DNA of 64,000 bases from Salipaludibacillus neizhouensis (lineage in GTDB: Bacteria; Bacillota; Bacilli; Bacillales; Salisediminibacteriaceae). The notes under the pieces were generated by a model, which was given only the letters and a program-made list of their open reading frames with translations, searched no databases and was not told the origin of the DNA. Location of the stretch: contig NZ_KZ614146.1 of NCBI RefSeq assembly GCF_002886185.1, forward strand, positions 2,464,930-2,528,929, in the 5' to 3' direction. The translations under genes and the position numbers were made by a program. Every line of letters starts with the position of its first letter. Within the stretch, counting starts at the first letter, position 1. This document shows, in pieces, positions 26,669 through 36,292 of this stretch.

Positions 26669-27778
26669 ATGACCCAAATGACTCACAGGAAAGATACACG
26701 AGCTGTAAAAGTAGGATCCTTAACCATCGGAGGTAGTGATGAGGTCATCATGCAAAGTATGACCATGTCTAAAACCCATGATGTTGATGCTACTGTAGCA
26801 GAGATAAACCGACTTGAAGAAGCCGGTTGTCAAATCGTACGTGTAGCTTGTCCAGAAATGAAAGATGCAGAAGCAATATCTGAAATAAAGAAAAGAATAA
26901 ATATTCCGCTTGTCGTGGATATACATTTCGACTATCGTTTAGCATTGAAGGCTATTGAAGGCGGTGCCGATAAAATTAGAATTAATCCTGGTAATATCGG
27001 CAAAAGGCATAAAGTAGAAGCCGTAGTAAACGCCGCTAAAGCTAAAGGAATTCCAATTCGAATCGGGGTTAACGCAGGTTCTTTAGAAAATCGTATTTTA
27101 GAGAAGTACGGTTATCCAACAGCTGATGGTATGGTCGAGAGTGCTCTTCATCATATTAAAATACTGGAAGAACTAGATTTTCACGACATTATCGTCTCTA
27201 TGAAAGCATCCGACGTGAATTTAGCCGTAGAAGCATATGAAAAAGCTGCTCAAGCTTTTGACTATCCGCTTCACCTAGGAATTACGGAATCTGGAACACT
27301 TTTTGCAGGAACAGTTAAAAGTTCGGCTGGTCTCGGAATTTTGTTAGGTAAAGGAATAGGAAATACGATGCGTATCTCATTGAGTGCAGATCCGGTGGAA
27401 GAAATAAAAGTAGCGAAAGAATTACTTAAAACATTCGGATTAGCAACAAATGCTGCAACTCTTGTTTCTTGCCCTACATGCGGAAGAATTGAAATTGATT
27501 TAATTAGTATCGCTAATGAAGTCGAGGAATATCTTCAAACGATCAAGGCACCGATAAAAGTATCCGTTTTAGGTTGCGCTGTAAATGGTCCAGGTGAAGC
27601 TAAAGAAGCAGATATAGGTATTGCAGGGGCACGTGGAGAAGGTCTTCTATTCCGTAAAGGGAAAACGATCCGAAAGGTTCCAGAAGCTGAACTAGTAGAT
27701 GAATTGAAAAAAGAAATTAATATATTGGCCGAAGCACATTATGCAAAAGAAAAAGAAAAACTGCAAGAACAAGAATAA
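26669..27778 (+). CDS. ispG: (E)-4-hydroxy-3-methylbut-2-enyl-diphosphate synthase
   Basis: Penultimate enzyme of the MEP isoprenoid pathway; reduces ME-cPP to HMBPP using an Fe4S4 cluster. 369 aa, nearly identical in layout to the B. subtilis protein: TIM barrel ([34 protein letters not shown]) and a C-terminal cluster-binding domain with Cys268, Cys271 (SCPTCGR) and Cys303 ([10 protein letters not shown]). Its partner ispH is also in this window, about 15 kb away. Confidence 0.97.
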   Translation: MTQMTHRKDTRAVKVGSLTIGGSDEVIMQSMTMSKTHDVDATVAEINRLEEAGCQIVRVACPEMKDAEAISEIKKRINIPLVVDIHFDYRLALKAIEGGADKIRINPGNIGKRHKVEAVVNAAKAKGIPIRIGVNAGSLENRILEKYGYPTADGMVESALHHIKILEELDFHDIIVSMKASDVNLAVEAYEKAAQAFDYPLHLGITESGTLFAGTVKSSAGLGILLGKGIGNTMRISLSADPVEEIKVAKELLKTFGLATNAATLVSCPTCGRIEIDLISIANEVEEYLQTIKAPIKVSVLGCAVNGPGEAKEADIGIAGARGEGLLFRKGKTIRKVPEAELVDELKKEINILAEAHYAKEKEKLQEQE

Positions 27779-27793
27779 ATGGAAATAGCAGAA

Positions 27794-27830
27794 AGAGGGT
27801 GACTCTAAAGTCGCCCTCTCTCTTTTTTTT
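27794..27830 (+). terminator. ispG terminator
   Basis: agagggtgac / gtcgccctct stem with a 6-base loop followed by an 8-T run. Confidence 0.9.
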
Positions 27831-27838
27831 GTTGTTCA

Positions 27839-28438
27839 CTAACTGACGAAAGGTGCGAAGAAAAAACTCATGATTAAAGAAAATGCTCCAATACCAATTG
27901 CTGTATACCCTATTCCCGGATGATCCTTTTTAGCTGAGATTGCGCCGAAAATAATACCTGCGATTGAAAATATAACTGGCAGAAAAAATAGTGACACAAT
28001 GGAAAGAGCTATACCTAATGCGCCGACACCTTTGCCGGCTGCTTTTGTATCTTCCTCATTGGTCACTTCTTCTTTACCCTCTTCTGCTTCTGGTCTCGGT
28101 TCCCTAAACCCAGCTATACCAGCCCCTGCATTCGGTGCAATCTCTGCTGCTGTTTCTTCTCTATACACTTCTGTTATTTCTCTTTCTTCCGGTCGATCTA
28201 ACGGACGTTCATCATTGTAACTTTCTTCTATCGTTTGGTCTTCTTGTAACGCTTGATCTTCCGTTTCATCTTCTTCTAAAAAGTCTTGATTTTCAGTTTC
28301 ATCTTCCCCTAGTAAGCCTTGTTCTTCTTGAACCACTTGATCAACTTTTTCTTCTTGCTTCTCTTGATGATGCGCTAACAATTCTTCTTCTAAATCGTCC
28401 TCTATCTTTTCATCATCCAATTCATCATAACTTATCAT
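27839..28438 (-). CDS. yqfX: YqfX-like membrane protein (DUF4190)
   Basis: 199 aa. A very acidic N-terminal tail (about 120 residues with repeats of the EDET / ENQDFLEEDETEDQ type) precedes two membrane helices of DUF4190 (KGVGALGIALSIVSLFFLPVIFSIAGIIFGAISAKK...GIGYTAIGIGAFSLI). In B. subtilis yqfX flanks ispG as here; expressed in the forespore. The extended acidic tail is longer than in B. subtilis YqfX. AAAGGAGG precedes the ATG. Confidence 0.8.
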   Translation of the reverse strand: MISYDELDDEKIEDDLEEELLAHHQEKQEEKVDQVVQEEQGLLGEDETENQDFLEEDETEDQALQEDQTIEESYNDERPLDRPEEREITEVYREETAAEIAPNAGAGIAGFREPRPEAEEGKEEVTNEEDTKAAGKGVGALGIALSIVSLFFLPVIFSIAGIIFGAISAKKDHPGIGYTAIGIGAFSLIMSFFFAPFVS

Positions 28439-28612
28439 TACTTTTCCCTCCTTTCAAAGATGCAAGGTGTACAATTAGTATGAGTATGAGACAATAAAAG
28501 CATAAGAGGAAAGATTACACAGTAGGAGGAAAGCAGACAATAGCCTTGCGAAGATGCTTTTTTTCTACAACAGCTTTAAAATTAAATCATTTATTAAAAG
28601 AAGGTGTTCATG

Positions 28613-29176
28613 ATGGGAAAATACCGATTCGGTATTGATATTGATGGAACGATTACTAATCCAGATACATTCTTACCGTATCTTAACAAACATTTCGAGA
28701 AACAACTCACGCTGGATGATATCGTCGAGTATGAACTTAGCGGTGTACTGGGCTTAACAAAGCAACAGTTTCTAGATTGGATGAAAGTTCATGAACCAAA
28801 CATTTACAAACAAGCTGAAATGGCAGAACATGCTAAAGATACATTACTTGATTGGAAAAAGTATCATGAATTGTATTTTATCAGTGCAAGACCTAAAGAG
28901 GTCAAGACCGTCACGGAAGAATGGTTTCACCGTTTAACAGTGCCTTATGATCACATTGAATTACTAGGCCAACACGATAAGTTGAATGCAGTAAAAAAAC
29001 ATAATGTCGATATCTTTTTTGAGGACAAACATGATAATGCTTGTAATATTGCTGAAGAGTGCCATATACCAGTAATACTTATGAACACCCCATATAACCA
29101 GCTCCCTGTACCAAGTAACGTCTTTAGAGTTGCTGATTGGAAAGAAGCAAAGCAAAAAGTGTCCACGATTTTCTGA
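28613..29176 (+). CDS. yqfW: YqfW-like nucleotidase (HAD superfamily)
   Basis: 187-188 aa HAD-fold phosphatase of the 5'-nucleotidase C / YqfW family. Motif I RFGIDIDGTI (nucleophile and acid Asp), motif II YFISARPK (Ser), and motif IV FFEDKHDNACNIAEE (acidic pair). The nucleotide substrate is not known. ATG 28613 follows AGAAGG at 8 bases; ATG 28610 is an equal alternative. Confidence 0.82.
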   Translation: MGKYRFGIDIDGTITNPDTFLPYLNKHFEKQLTLDDIVEYELSGVLGLTKQQFLDWMKVHEPNIYKQAEMAEHAKDTLLDWKKYHELYFISARPKEVKTVTEEWFHRLTVPYDHIELLGQHDKLNAVKKHNVDIFFEDKHDNACNIAEECHIPVILMNTPYNQLPVPSNVFRVADWKEAKQKVSTIF

Positions 29177-29222
29177 AAAAGCTGACTTATATCAAAACGG
29201 GTACTCAGTCATATTCTACACA

Positions 29223-29251
29223 GATAAACCCGCCAAGACGGCGGGTTTATC
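29223..29251 (+). terminator. stem-loop ending yqfW, overlapping the zur stop codon
   Basis: 12-bp GC-rich stem gataaacccgcc / ggcgggtttatc; on the plus strand followed by aaacgttttttt. It likely ends yqfW and possibly also zur read in the other direction. Confidence 0.7.
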
Positions 29252-29675
29252 AAACGTTTTTTTGTTCTCCACACTGTTCACAATAGCCGTATACTTCAAA
29301 TTTATGATCGATTATCTGAAAGCCTTCATCAGATATAATTGACGTATCCATAGGGCATTGATGAATATGTTTTGTTTTCCCGCAATCTAAACAAATTAAG
29401 TGGTGATGATGATAATCTGTCGAGCAAGAAAATCGAAACTTCTTTTCACCATCCAAATCTGTGGTTTCTAAGATGCCTAGTTCGGTAAACAAGGATAAGT
29501 TGCGATAAATCGTGTCAAAACTCAAGCCATTATACTTATTCTGCAGAGCTTCGAGAACATCTTTTGCTGCTAAATACCTGCTTTCATCCGAAAATAATTG
29601 TAAAATGTCTGTTCGTTTATCTGTATGCTTATAACCTTCTGTTTTCAGCAGTTCTTTTGCTTCTACAACATTCAT
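29250..29675 (-). CDS. zur: zinc uptake regulator Zur (Fur family)
   Basis: Zinc-responsive repressor of zinc uptake genes. 141 aa: winged-helix N-terminal half, HHHHLICLDCGK regulatory metal site and a CxxC pair (YCEQC) of the structural zinc site. The two CxxC pairs plus histidines fit Zur or Fur; adjacency to a zinc ABC importer with a Zur-like box upstream and its position relative to yqfW favour Zur. AAGGGGG precedes the ATG, 19 bases after the permease stop; last gene of the operon. Confidence 0.9.
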   Translation of the reverse strand: MNVVEAKELLKTEGYKHTDKRTDILQLFSDESRYLAAKDVLEALQNKYNGLSFDTIYRNLSLFTELGILETTDLDGEKKFRFSCSTDYHHHHLICLDCGKTKHIHQCPMDTSIISDEGFQIIDHKFEVYGYCEQCGEQKNV

Positions 29676-29694
29676 CTATTGACCCCCTTAGAAA

Positions 29695-30540
29695 TTAAAC
29701 CGTTTTCCTCAAACGTACAATTATTCGTTGGACAACGATAGATACTACAAGTATGGTAACTCCGCAAACAACGATCATTCCACCGGTAGCTATATTTAAA
29801 TAATAAGAAGTGACAATTCCACCTATTACAGAGATCTCTCCAAATAGAATACCAAAGAATATTACTTGGCGAAAGCTTTTTGCAAACTGAATACTTGCCG
29901 CAACAGGCAGTGTAACCATTGCACCTACAAGCAATATCCCTACAACTTTTATAGACATAGTAATCACCAGTGCAATGAGTAAAGAGAATAAAAAGTTTAT
30001 TTTTTTAACTGAGATCCCCGATGTGACAGCAAATTCCTGGTCAAAAGAAATAGATAATAATTCTTTGTAAAACCCTGCTAAAATAACAACAGTCACTATG
30101 CCAGTGATGACAATGAAAAACAAGTCGGATAAAGTGACTGTAACAATACTTCCGAAAAGATAACTGTACCATTCTGTATAACTACTCTGTACTAAACTAA
30201 TTAAAATTGCACTCATACCGATCCCCGTTGAAAGAATAATCGGAATAGCCAACTCTTGAAAATCCTTGTAAATCTGCCTAAGTTTCTCGACTAGGAGCGA
30301 ACCGGCCAATGAAAATAAGAGTCCGGTATATAAGGGATTGACAGGTCCTAACCAAAAAGCACTCTGACTCATGAATATCCCCGCTGTAATACCAGTGAGG
30401 GTAATATGAGAGAGCCCTTCTGAAATAATCGTCATTCTTCTTACAAGCAAAAAGGCTCCGATTAATGGACTTAAAAATCCTATAATAATACCTGCGATCA
30501 CACCTCGTTCTAAAAATGTTAATTGCTCTAATATTTCCAA
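29695..30540 (-). CDS. metal ABC transporter permease 2
   Basis: Second inner-membrane permease of a zinc-type ABC importer (ZnuB/TroD family), 282 aa with about eight helices. Family motifs: LVRRMTIISEGLSHITLTGI, LSTGIGMSAILISL, KVVGILLVGAMVTLPVAAS, GGIVTSYYLNIATGGMIVV. Paralogous to the neighbour at 30571, so the channel is probably a heterodimer. Start uncertain: TTG 30540 after AAGGTGAG, or GTG 30549. Confidence 0.88.
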   Translation of the reverse strand: MEILEQLTFLERGVIAGIIIGFLSPLIGAFLLVRRMTIISEGLSHITLTGITAGIFMSQSAFWLGPVNPLYTGLLFSLAGSLLVEKLRQIYKDFQELAIPIILSTGIGMSAILISLVQSSYTEWYSYLFGSIVTVTLSDLFFIVITGIVTVVILAGFYKELLSISFDQEFAVTSGISVKKINFLFSLLIALVITMSIKVVGILLVGAMVTLPVAASIQFAKSFRQVIFFGILFGEISVIGGIVTSYYLNIATGGMIVVCGVTILVVSIVVQRIIVRLRKTV

Positions 30541-30570
30541 CCTTCTCACCTTACTTCTTTTTTATAATGC

Positions 30571-31398
30571 CTAACGTTTTTTGGTCAGTGTGATAGAAAC
30601 AAGCAGGATAAGTACATTAACCATAACAATAGTCCCTCCCGGTGCTAAGTCGAGATGAAAGGCACTAATGAGACCTGTTAATACTGAAATTTCACCGAAT
30701 AAAATGGCATAGAAAAACATTTGTTTAAAGCCTCTTGCCCACCTCATTGCAGCAGCTACTGGTAAAGTCATTAATGCAGAAACAAGTAATATACCTACTA
30801 TTTGCATGGAAATACCTATAACCAGCGCTACCATAATCATAAACAGAAAATGGAGCGTTCTTCTCGGAATCCCGGAAATAACTGCTTGTTCTTCATCGAA
30901 GCTTAAAAAGAACCACTCCTTATAGAACAAAATTAACAATGCTGTCACAATAATTGTAACGATGATGACAACATAAAAATCCTGTTTGTTAATTGCTATA
31001 ACACTTCCAAACAAGTAATTAAATAAGTCATTATTAAAGCCATTGGCAAGTGAAATAAACACAACACCTATACCGATCCCCGTTGACAATATAATAGGAA
31101 TCGCCAATTCTTTATAGAATTTATAGACATTTCTTAAACGTTCAATAAAAATAGAACCTGTAACCGAAAAAGCTATTCCCATATATACCGGATTAAGTGC
31201 TGCAAATAAAGGATAATGCCTTCCAAGCAATAAACTAAACGCTATCCCAGTCAAAGTAATATGAGATAAAGCATCCGCCATCAAAGAAAGACGGCGTACT
31301 ACAATAAATACTCCAAGAAAGGGTGCTAAAAAACCAATCATTAAACTTGTATACAAAGAGTACATTAAAAAATCGTACTGGAAAAAAACGTCAATCAT
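30571..31398 (-). CDS. metal ABC transporter permease 1
   Basis: First permease of the same importer, 275 aa, ZnuB/MntB family. Motifs: VVRRLSLMADALSHITLTGIAFSLLLG, LSTGIGIGVVFISL, QIVGILLVSALMTLPVAAA, AFHLDLAPGGTIV. Its ATG overlaps the ATPase stop by four bases (ATGA), which indicates translational coupling. It differs enough from permease 2 that a recent tandem duplication is unlikely. Confidence 0.92.
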   Translation of the reverse strand: MIDVFFQYDFLMYSLYTSLMIGFLAPFLGVFIVVRRLSLMADALSHITLTGIAFSLLLGRHYPLFAALNPVYMGIAFSVTGSIFIERLRNVYKFYKELAIPIILSTGIGIGVVFISLANGFNNDLFNYLFGSVIAINKQDFYVVIIVTIIVTALLILFYKEWFFLSFDEEQAVISGIPRRTLHFLFMIMVALVIGISMQIVGILLVSALMTLPVAAAMRWARGFKQMFFYAILFGEISVLTGLISAFHLDLAPGGTIVMVNVLILLVSITLTKKR

Positions 31399-32219
31399 TG
31401 CTTATCTCTCCATACATCATCGTGGTCATGGTCATGATGATGGTGATCATGTTCATGATTGTGTTCTAAAAGATTAACATCATGACCATACATTGCTGAC
31501 ATCATTTCTTCTTTTTTATTTTCAAACGTTTCTTTGTTTCCATGAAAATGAAGACATTTATTTAAGCAGGCAACCTCTGTGACATATTCAGACATTGCAC
31601 CTATATCATGAGTAACGAGCACCAAAGTAATCCCTTTTTCATTATTAAGCTTTTTCAGCATCGTATAAAAGTTCCGTACTGATTTAGCATCCACACCAAC
31701 TGTCGGTTCATCTAAAATAAGTAAATCAGGATCACTTACCAGCGCACGTGCTATAAATACTCTTTGCTGCTGTCCCCCCGATAATTGACCAATATTCTCA
31801 GATAAATACTCTTCCATGCCGACTTGCTTCACTGCTTCATACACCTTTTGTTTGTACTTCTTTGTCATGAAGCGAAATAAGCCTATTTTACCGAACAACC
31901 CCATTGAAACTACTTCAAAAACAGTTGCTGGAAAACCACTGTTGAAACTGTTTGCCTTCTGAGAAACAAAGCCTATTCGACTCCAACTGTCGAACTTGTT
32001 AATCTCTTCTCCAAATAATTTCACTGTTCCCTCGTTAGGTTTTAACAGTCCTAATATACTTTTAATTAATGTAGATTTACCTGATCCGTTTGGTCCAACT
32101 ATTCCTAAGAAAGACCCTTGAGGTATTTTTAAGTGAATGCCTTCCAAGACATTTCTTTGATTGTAAGCAAATGAAACCCCTTCTACATCAATTGCTAATG
32201 GGTGTCTTTCTTTTTTCAT
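31395..32219 (-). CDS. znuC: zinc ABC transporter ATP-binding protein with His-rich tail
   Basis: Energises zinc import at the cytoplasmic face of the membrane. 274 aa. Walker A GPNGSGKST, ABC signature LSGGQQQRVFIARAL, Walker B LLILDEPTVGVD, switch His (VTHD). The last 25 residues carry a HNHEHDHHHHDHDHDD metal-binding stretch, unusual for the ATPase. No solute-binding lipoprotein gene is present in the operon. A Zur-like box lies 23 bases upstream. Zinc is inferred from Zur linkage; manganese is the alternative. Confidence 0.9.
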   Translation of the reverse strand: MKKERHPLAIDVEGVSFAYNQRNVLEGIHLKIPQGSFLGIVGPNGSGKSTLIKSILGLLKPNEGTVKLFGEEINKFDSWSRIGFVSQKANSFNSGFPATVFEVVSMGLFGKIGLFRFMTKKYKQKVYEAVKQVGMEEYLSENIGQLSGGQQQRVFIARALVSDPDLLILDEPTVGVDAKSVRNFYTMLKKLNNEKGITLVLVTHDIGAMSEYVTEVACLNKCLHFHGNKETFENKKEEMMSAMYGHDVNLLEHNHEHDHHHHDHDHDDVWRDKQ

Positions 32220-32241
32220 ATTGATCCTCCAATGTTTATGA

Positions 32242-32256
32242 TCAGAATCATTCCGA
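32242..32256 (-). promoter_or_regulatory. Zur box upstream of znuC
   Basis: TCGGAAT-G-ATTCTGA, a 7-1-7 inverted repeat with one mismatch that agrees with the Fur-family/Zur operator of Bacillus (TCGTAATnATTACGA). Placed between the divergent znuC and ppx starts. Confidence 0.75.
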
Positions 32257-32391
32257 TTTAACTTCTCACAAAAGTATACATGAGCCTGCTAAATTTGTAA
32301 ATCATTTGAGATGTGTCGTATCTTAACAGTTTCTCGCATTTTATGTCTTTCCCCTATATACTATAGGTATAGTTATAAGGAGGCATTAATG

Positions 32392-33924
32392 ATGAAAGCA
32401 GAGCAGATTGGAATCATCGATATGGGCTCAAACTCCATTCGATTTGTTGTTTACGATATTAATGAAAAGGCTTGCTATAAAGAGATTCAAAACTTAAAGG
32501 TTGTCGCAAGATTAAGTAGTTATATCACAAAAGAAGGCATCATGTCGAAAGAAGGCATTGATATCATTATTAAAACGTTACATAAATTTGAAGAAGTCCT
32601 TGCAGATTATAGTATTTCCCGTGTAAAAGGAGTAGCAACTGCGGCAATTAGAAATTCTAAAAATAAACAAGAAATTTTAAAAGCTATGAGAAAATACTCC
32701 AATTTTGATATAAAAATACTTTCTGAAGAAGAAGAAGCATATTACGGGTATTTAGCAGTTACAAATTCCACACAACTAGAAGAAGGAATTACGATTGATA
32801 TCGGTGGTGGCAGTACGGAAATAACGTATTTTAAAGATCGGCTTCTTCAGCATTCCCACAGTTTCCCTTTTGGAGCAATTACATTAAAAAATCAATTTGT
32901 TGCTGGAAGTACCCCTACAAAAGAAGAGTGGACAAAATTAACATCGTTTTTAAAAGAATCCTACTCTTCCCTTCCTTGGCTGCAGGACAAAAGTGTTCCT
33001 GTTATAGGTATTGGGGGTAGTGCGAGAAATCTCGCACTCGTCCATCAAAATATTATTTCTTATCCTTTATCCGGGCTTCATCAATATCAGATGTCAACCG
33101 TCGATGTTACATCTGTTCAGAGCAAACTTTCTGGTCTTCCCCTCAGCAAAAGGGAAAAGGTAGATGGTTTATCCAAAGATCGTGCAGATATCATTCTTCC
33201 TGCCATAGCTGCCATAGAAGAACTTCTTTATCATGTGCGAGCAGATGAGTTTGTGGTCAGTAATAAAGGCTTAAGAGATGGCATTTTTTACAAACTTTTT
33301 TTGGAACCACTAAATACTAGTCACTTTCAAAACGTTACCGAGGAAAACTTTTATCAATTATCGATAAACTATAGTTTAAACATAACGAAGCATAAAAATA
33401 TTGCTGTCCTTTCCAGTTTCCTTGTCCATGAATTGCTTCATCACGAGCTCATTTCTCTAACATCTGAAGATTTAGATCTTATGAAATGGTCTGCCAAAGT
33501 GTTTTATATAGGGAGTTCTATTCACCCAGAGGCTAAAAGTCAACACACCTTCTATTTATTGACAAACCAAGCAATAGACGGTCTTTCTCACATGGATCGG
33601 CTAGCCGTGGCCTTTATTTCTTCCTTCCAATCTAAATCTAGCTTAAAACAATTTGCAAAACCTTTTAGTGATTGGATAAATAAAGAAGAAATATCTAAGT
33701 ATGAATTACTTGGAGCTATTCTTAAGTTTTCTCACGGCCTGAATGCGTCCGATAGAAATGTTATTAAAAAAATAAAAGTATCATTTGTTCATAAAAGAAC
33801 CATTGGTTTGAATATTTTTCACACAGACGATCCATTCTTTGAAGAATTTAATGCAACGAAATATAAGAAACATCTTGAACGCGTATTGAATAAATCAATT
33901 CAGTTAACGTTTGTGCCTATTTAG
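32392..33924 (+). CDS. ppx: Ppx/GppA phosphatase (exopolyphosphatase)
   Basis: Releases phosphate from the ends of inorganic polyphosphate, cytoplasmic. About 510 aa. N-terminal actin-like ATPase fold with IIDMGSNSIRFVVYD, IDIGGGSTEI and GIGGSARNLA motifs; the C-terminal part has HD-like helices (ELLHHEL). AAGGAGG precedes two adjacent ATGs (32389, 32392). The polyphosphate kinase gene follows after 10 bases, so both are in one operon and set the polyphosphate level. Confidence 0.9.
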   Translation: MKAEQIGIIDMGSNSIRFVVYDINEKACYKEIQNLKVVARLSSYITKEGIMSKEGIDIIIKTLHKFEEVLADYSISRVKGVATAAIRNSKNKQEILKAMRKYSNFDIKILSEEEEAYYGYLAVTNSTQLEEGITIDIGGGSTEITYFKDRLLQHSHSFPFGAITLKNQFVAGSTPTKEEWTKLTSFLKESYSSLPWLQDKSVPVIGIGGSARNLALVHQNIISYPLSGLHQYQMSTVDVTSVQSKLSGLPLSKREKVDGLSKDRADIILPAIAAIEELLYHVRADEFVVSNKGLRDGIFYKLFLEPLNTSHFQNVTEENFYQLSINYSLNITKHKNIAVLSSFLVHELLHHELISLTSEDLDLMKWSAKVFYIGSSIHPEAKSQHTFYLLTNQAIDGLSHMDRLAVAFISSFQSKSSLKQFAKPFSDWINKEEISKYELLGAILKFSHGLNASDRNVIKKIKVSFVHKRTIGLNIFHTDDPFFEEFNATKYKKHLERVLNKSIQLTFVPI

Positions 33925-33934
33925 GAGGTCTGCT

Positions 33935-36040
33935 ATGAAAAATAAATCCAAACGACAAGCAGTGAATTTAGACGATCCTCTATACTATAATAACCGCGAA
34001 TTAAGCTGGTTATATTTCAACAAAAGAGTATTGGAGGAAGCATCTGATACACGTAACCCATTATTAGAAAGATTGAAGTTCCTCGCAATTTTTGGAACAA
34101 ATCTTGATGAGTTTTTCATGGTACGGGTAGCAGGCCTAAAAGATCAACTAAAGTTAGGATTTAACAAGTTAGATAGTACCTCTGGAATGACACCTAATCA
34201 GCAATTACAAAAAATTAGTCAACAAAGCCGTCGACTCGTTAAATCACATGATCAACTCTTTAAAGACACGTTGAAACCAATACTCAAAGGGGAAGGTATA
34301 CAGTTTTTCAATATAGAAGATTTAAACGCTACTCAATACAACTTTGTATCGAACCATTTCAAAAACTATATTTTTCCTGTACTGACTCCTATGGCTATTG
34401 ATGCTTACCGTCCTTTTCCGATACTCCTTAACAAAAGTCTTAACCTAGCCGTTTTATTAGAGGACAACTCTTCTGACACATCTGCCAGATTAGCAATTGT
34501 ACAAGTCCCAGCTGTTTTAGACCGAACACTTAACATTCCTTCCTCTAACAAAAATAAAGGGTTTGTGATGCTTGAAGAGGTTATTAGCTATTTTATCAAA
34601 GAACTATTTCAAGGTAATAAAGTTCATTCCGTATCTCCTTTCAGAATTACAAGAAATGCTGATTTAACCATTCAAGAAGAGAGTGCAAGTGATTTATTAG
34701 GTGAAATTGAGAAGGAATTGAAAAAGCGCAAGTGGGGCTCTGCAGTAAGATTAGAAATTCAAAAAGGAAACATGGAAAAGAAAGTATTGCTTTTTTTATT
34801 AAAAGTTCTGGAGTTAAAGCAAGATGATGTTTATGAAGTCGAGGGCTCTATAGATCTTTCGTTCTTGTTAGATTTTTACGATCAGGAATCCACATACTTT
34901 GAACATCTTGTATATAAAAAATTGTTCCCTCAGTATCCTGCAGGTTTATCAATGGATGACGATATATTTGATGTTGTAGATAAAAAAGATTTATTTTTCC
35001 ATCATCCCTATGAATCATTTCAACCTATTGTCGACATGATTGCTCAAGCGGCTACAGACGACCGAGTTCTTGCTATTAAACAAACTCTCTATCGTGTTAG
35101 CGGAGATTCCCCAATTATAAAATCGTTAGCAAAAGCAGCAAAATTTGGAAAACAAGTCACCGTTTTAGTCGAAATAAAAGCAAGATTTGATGAGCAAAAA
35201 AACATTCAATGGGCGAAAAAGTTAGAAAAAGCAGGTTGCCACGTCATTTATGGCCTGACAGGATTAAAAACACACAGCAAGATCACGCTTATTATTACGA
35301 AAAAAAATGAAAAAATTCAAAGATATGTTCATCTTGGTACTGGTAACTACAACGATACTACCGCCAAATTTTATACGGATATGGGGATTTTAACTTCAAA
35401 GGAATCGTTTGGAGAAGATGCTACCAATTTTTTTAACGTACTAAGCGGATACAGTGAAAATCCTTCTTGGCGGGAATTAGTTCTCGCTCCTTTTGAAATG
35501 AGAGATACTTTTGTAGAGATGATTAATCGCGAAATTATCGAACATGAGAAAAACTCAGACGGGCGTATCATCGCTAAAATGAATTCCTTAACCGATAAAC
35601 CCATTATTATAAAACTTTATGAAGCAAGCCAAGCAGGGGTGAAAATTGATTTAATTGTACGAGGAATATGTTGTTTGAAACCTGGGATTAAAAATGTAAG
35701 CGAAAACATTCGAGTAATCAGTATTGTTGATCGTTTTCTTGAGCATAGTCGTGTTTTCTACTTTCATCAGAATGGAGCAGATAAAATATTTCTTTCGTCT
35801 GCTGATTGGATGACAAGGAATATGGAAAAACGCATTGAACTTCTTTTCCCTGTTTACGAAGGTCGAGCTAAAAAACGAATTAAAGAAGTTTTGGAAACTA
35901 CTTTATTAGACAATAAAAAGGCTCGTTCTCTTCAAACTGATGGCAGCTATTGCTATGTAGACAACAATGAAGAAACGAAAAATATCCAAAGCCAACATAT
36001 TATCTATCAGCTAGCCGCAAAGAATAATACTACTAAATAG
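33935..36040 (+). CDS. ppk: polyphosphate kinase
   Basis: Reversibly polymerises the terminal phosphate of ATP into polyphosphate. 701 aa, PPK1 type. N-domain (RELSWLYFNKRVLEEA), a head domain, and C1/C2 domains with HHPYESFQPIVDMI, KQTLYRVSGDSPI, the catalytic-His motif YVHLGTGNYNDTTAKFYTDMG and SADWMTRNMEKRIELLFP. AGGAGG lies 7 bases before ATG 33935; the frame upstream overlaps ppx. Confidence 0.95.
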   Translation: MKNKSKRQAVNLDDPLYYNNRELSWLYFNKRVLEEASDTRNPLLERLKFLAIFGTNLDEFFMVRVAGLKDQLKLGFNKLDSTSGMTPNQQLQKISQQSRRLVKSHDQLFKDTLKPILKGEGIQFFNIEDLNATQYNFVSNHFKNYIFPVLTPMAIDAYRPFPILLNKSLNLAVLLEDNSSDTSARLAIVQVPAVLDRTLNIPSSNKNKGFVMLEEVISYFIKELFQGNKVHSVSPFRITRNADLTIQEESASDLLGEIEKELKKRKWGSAVRLEIQKGNMEKKVLLFLLKVLELKQDDVYEVEGSIDLSFLLDFYDQESTYFEHLVYKKLFPQYPAGLSMDDDIFDVVDKKDLFFHHPYESFQPIVDMIAQAATDDRVLAIKQTLYRVSGDSPIIKSLAKAAKFGKQVTVLVEIKARFDEQKNIQWAKKLEKAGCHVIYGLTGLKTHSKITLIITKKNEKIQRYVHLGTGNYNDTTAKFYTDMGILTSKESFGEDATNFFNVLSGYSENPSWRELVLAPFEMRDTFVEMINREIIEHEKNSDGRIIAKMNSLTDKPIIIKLYEASQAGVKIDLIVRGICCLKPGIKNVSENIRVISIVDRFLEHSRVFYFHQNGADKIFLSSADWMTRNMEKRIELLFPVYEGRAKKRIKEVLETTLLDNKKARSLQTDGSYCYVDNNEETKNIQSQHIIYQLAAKNNTTK

Positions 36041-36107
36041 AAAAGTGAACCGCCTTGCGTATAAGAATAGCGGCAAAGCAGTCTTTTATTAAATACAGCG
36101 TCAGCTT

Positions 36108-36164
36108 CCACCGCCCCCGAGTAGCACCTACGCAGTGCGTCTAAGTGCTACTCGGGGGCGGTGG
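36108..36164. repeat. GC-rich palindromic intergenic repeat
   Basis: Two 20-base arms (ccaccgcccccgagtagcac / gtgctactcgggggcggtgg) around a 17-base loop. Far GC-richer than its surroundings. Followed by TTTCCC on the plus strand, so it may end the ppx-ppk transcript, but its partial copies elsewhere in the window suggest a mobile palindromic element. Confidence 0.8.
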
Positions 36165-36230
36165 GTTTCCCTTGATACGTGTGGTGTGAAGGTAGCTGCC
36201 AATTTTATAAATTCTTATCTTCGAACAAAA

Positions 36231-36271
36231 GGATGTCTCGTTAGCTCAAAGTTTGAACAAACGAGACATCC
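36231..36271. terminator. terminator between ppk and the lytic transglycosylase
   Basis: 12-bp stem ggatgtctcgtt / aacgagacatcc with flanking A-run and T-run, serving two convergent genes. Confidence 0.85.
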
Positions 36272-36292
36272 CCTTTTATTAGAATTTATATG

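Noticed and set aside
28135-28497. 120-codon plus-strand ORF
   Set aside because: Mirror image of the acidic, repetitive yqfX coding region; Leu-rich translation without ribosome binding site.
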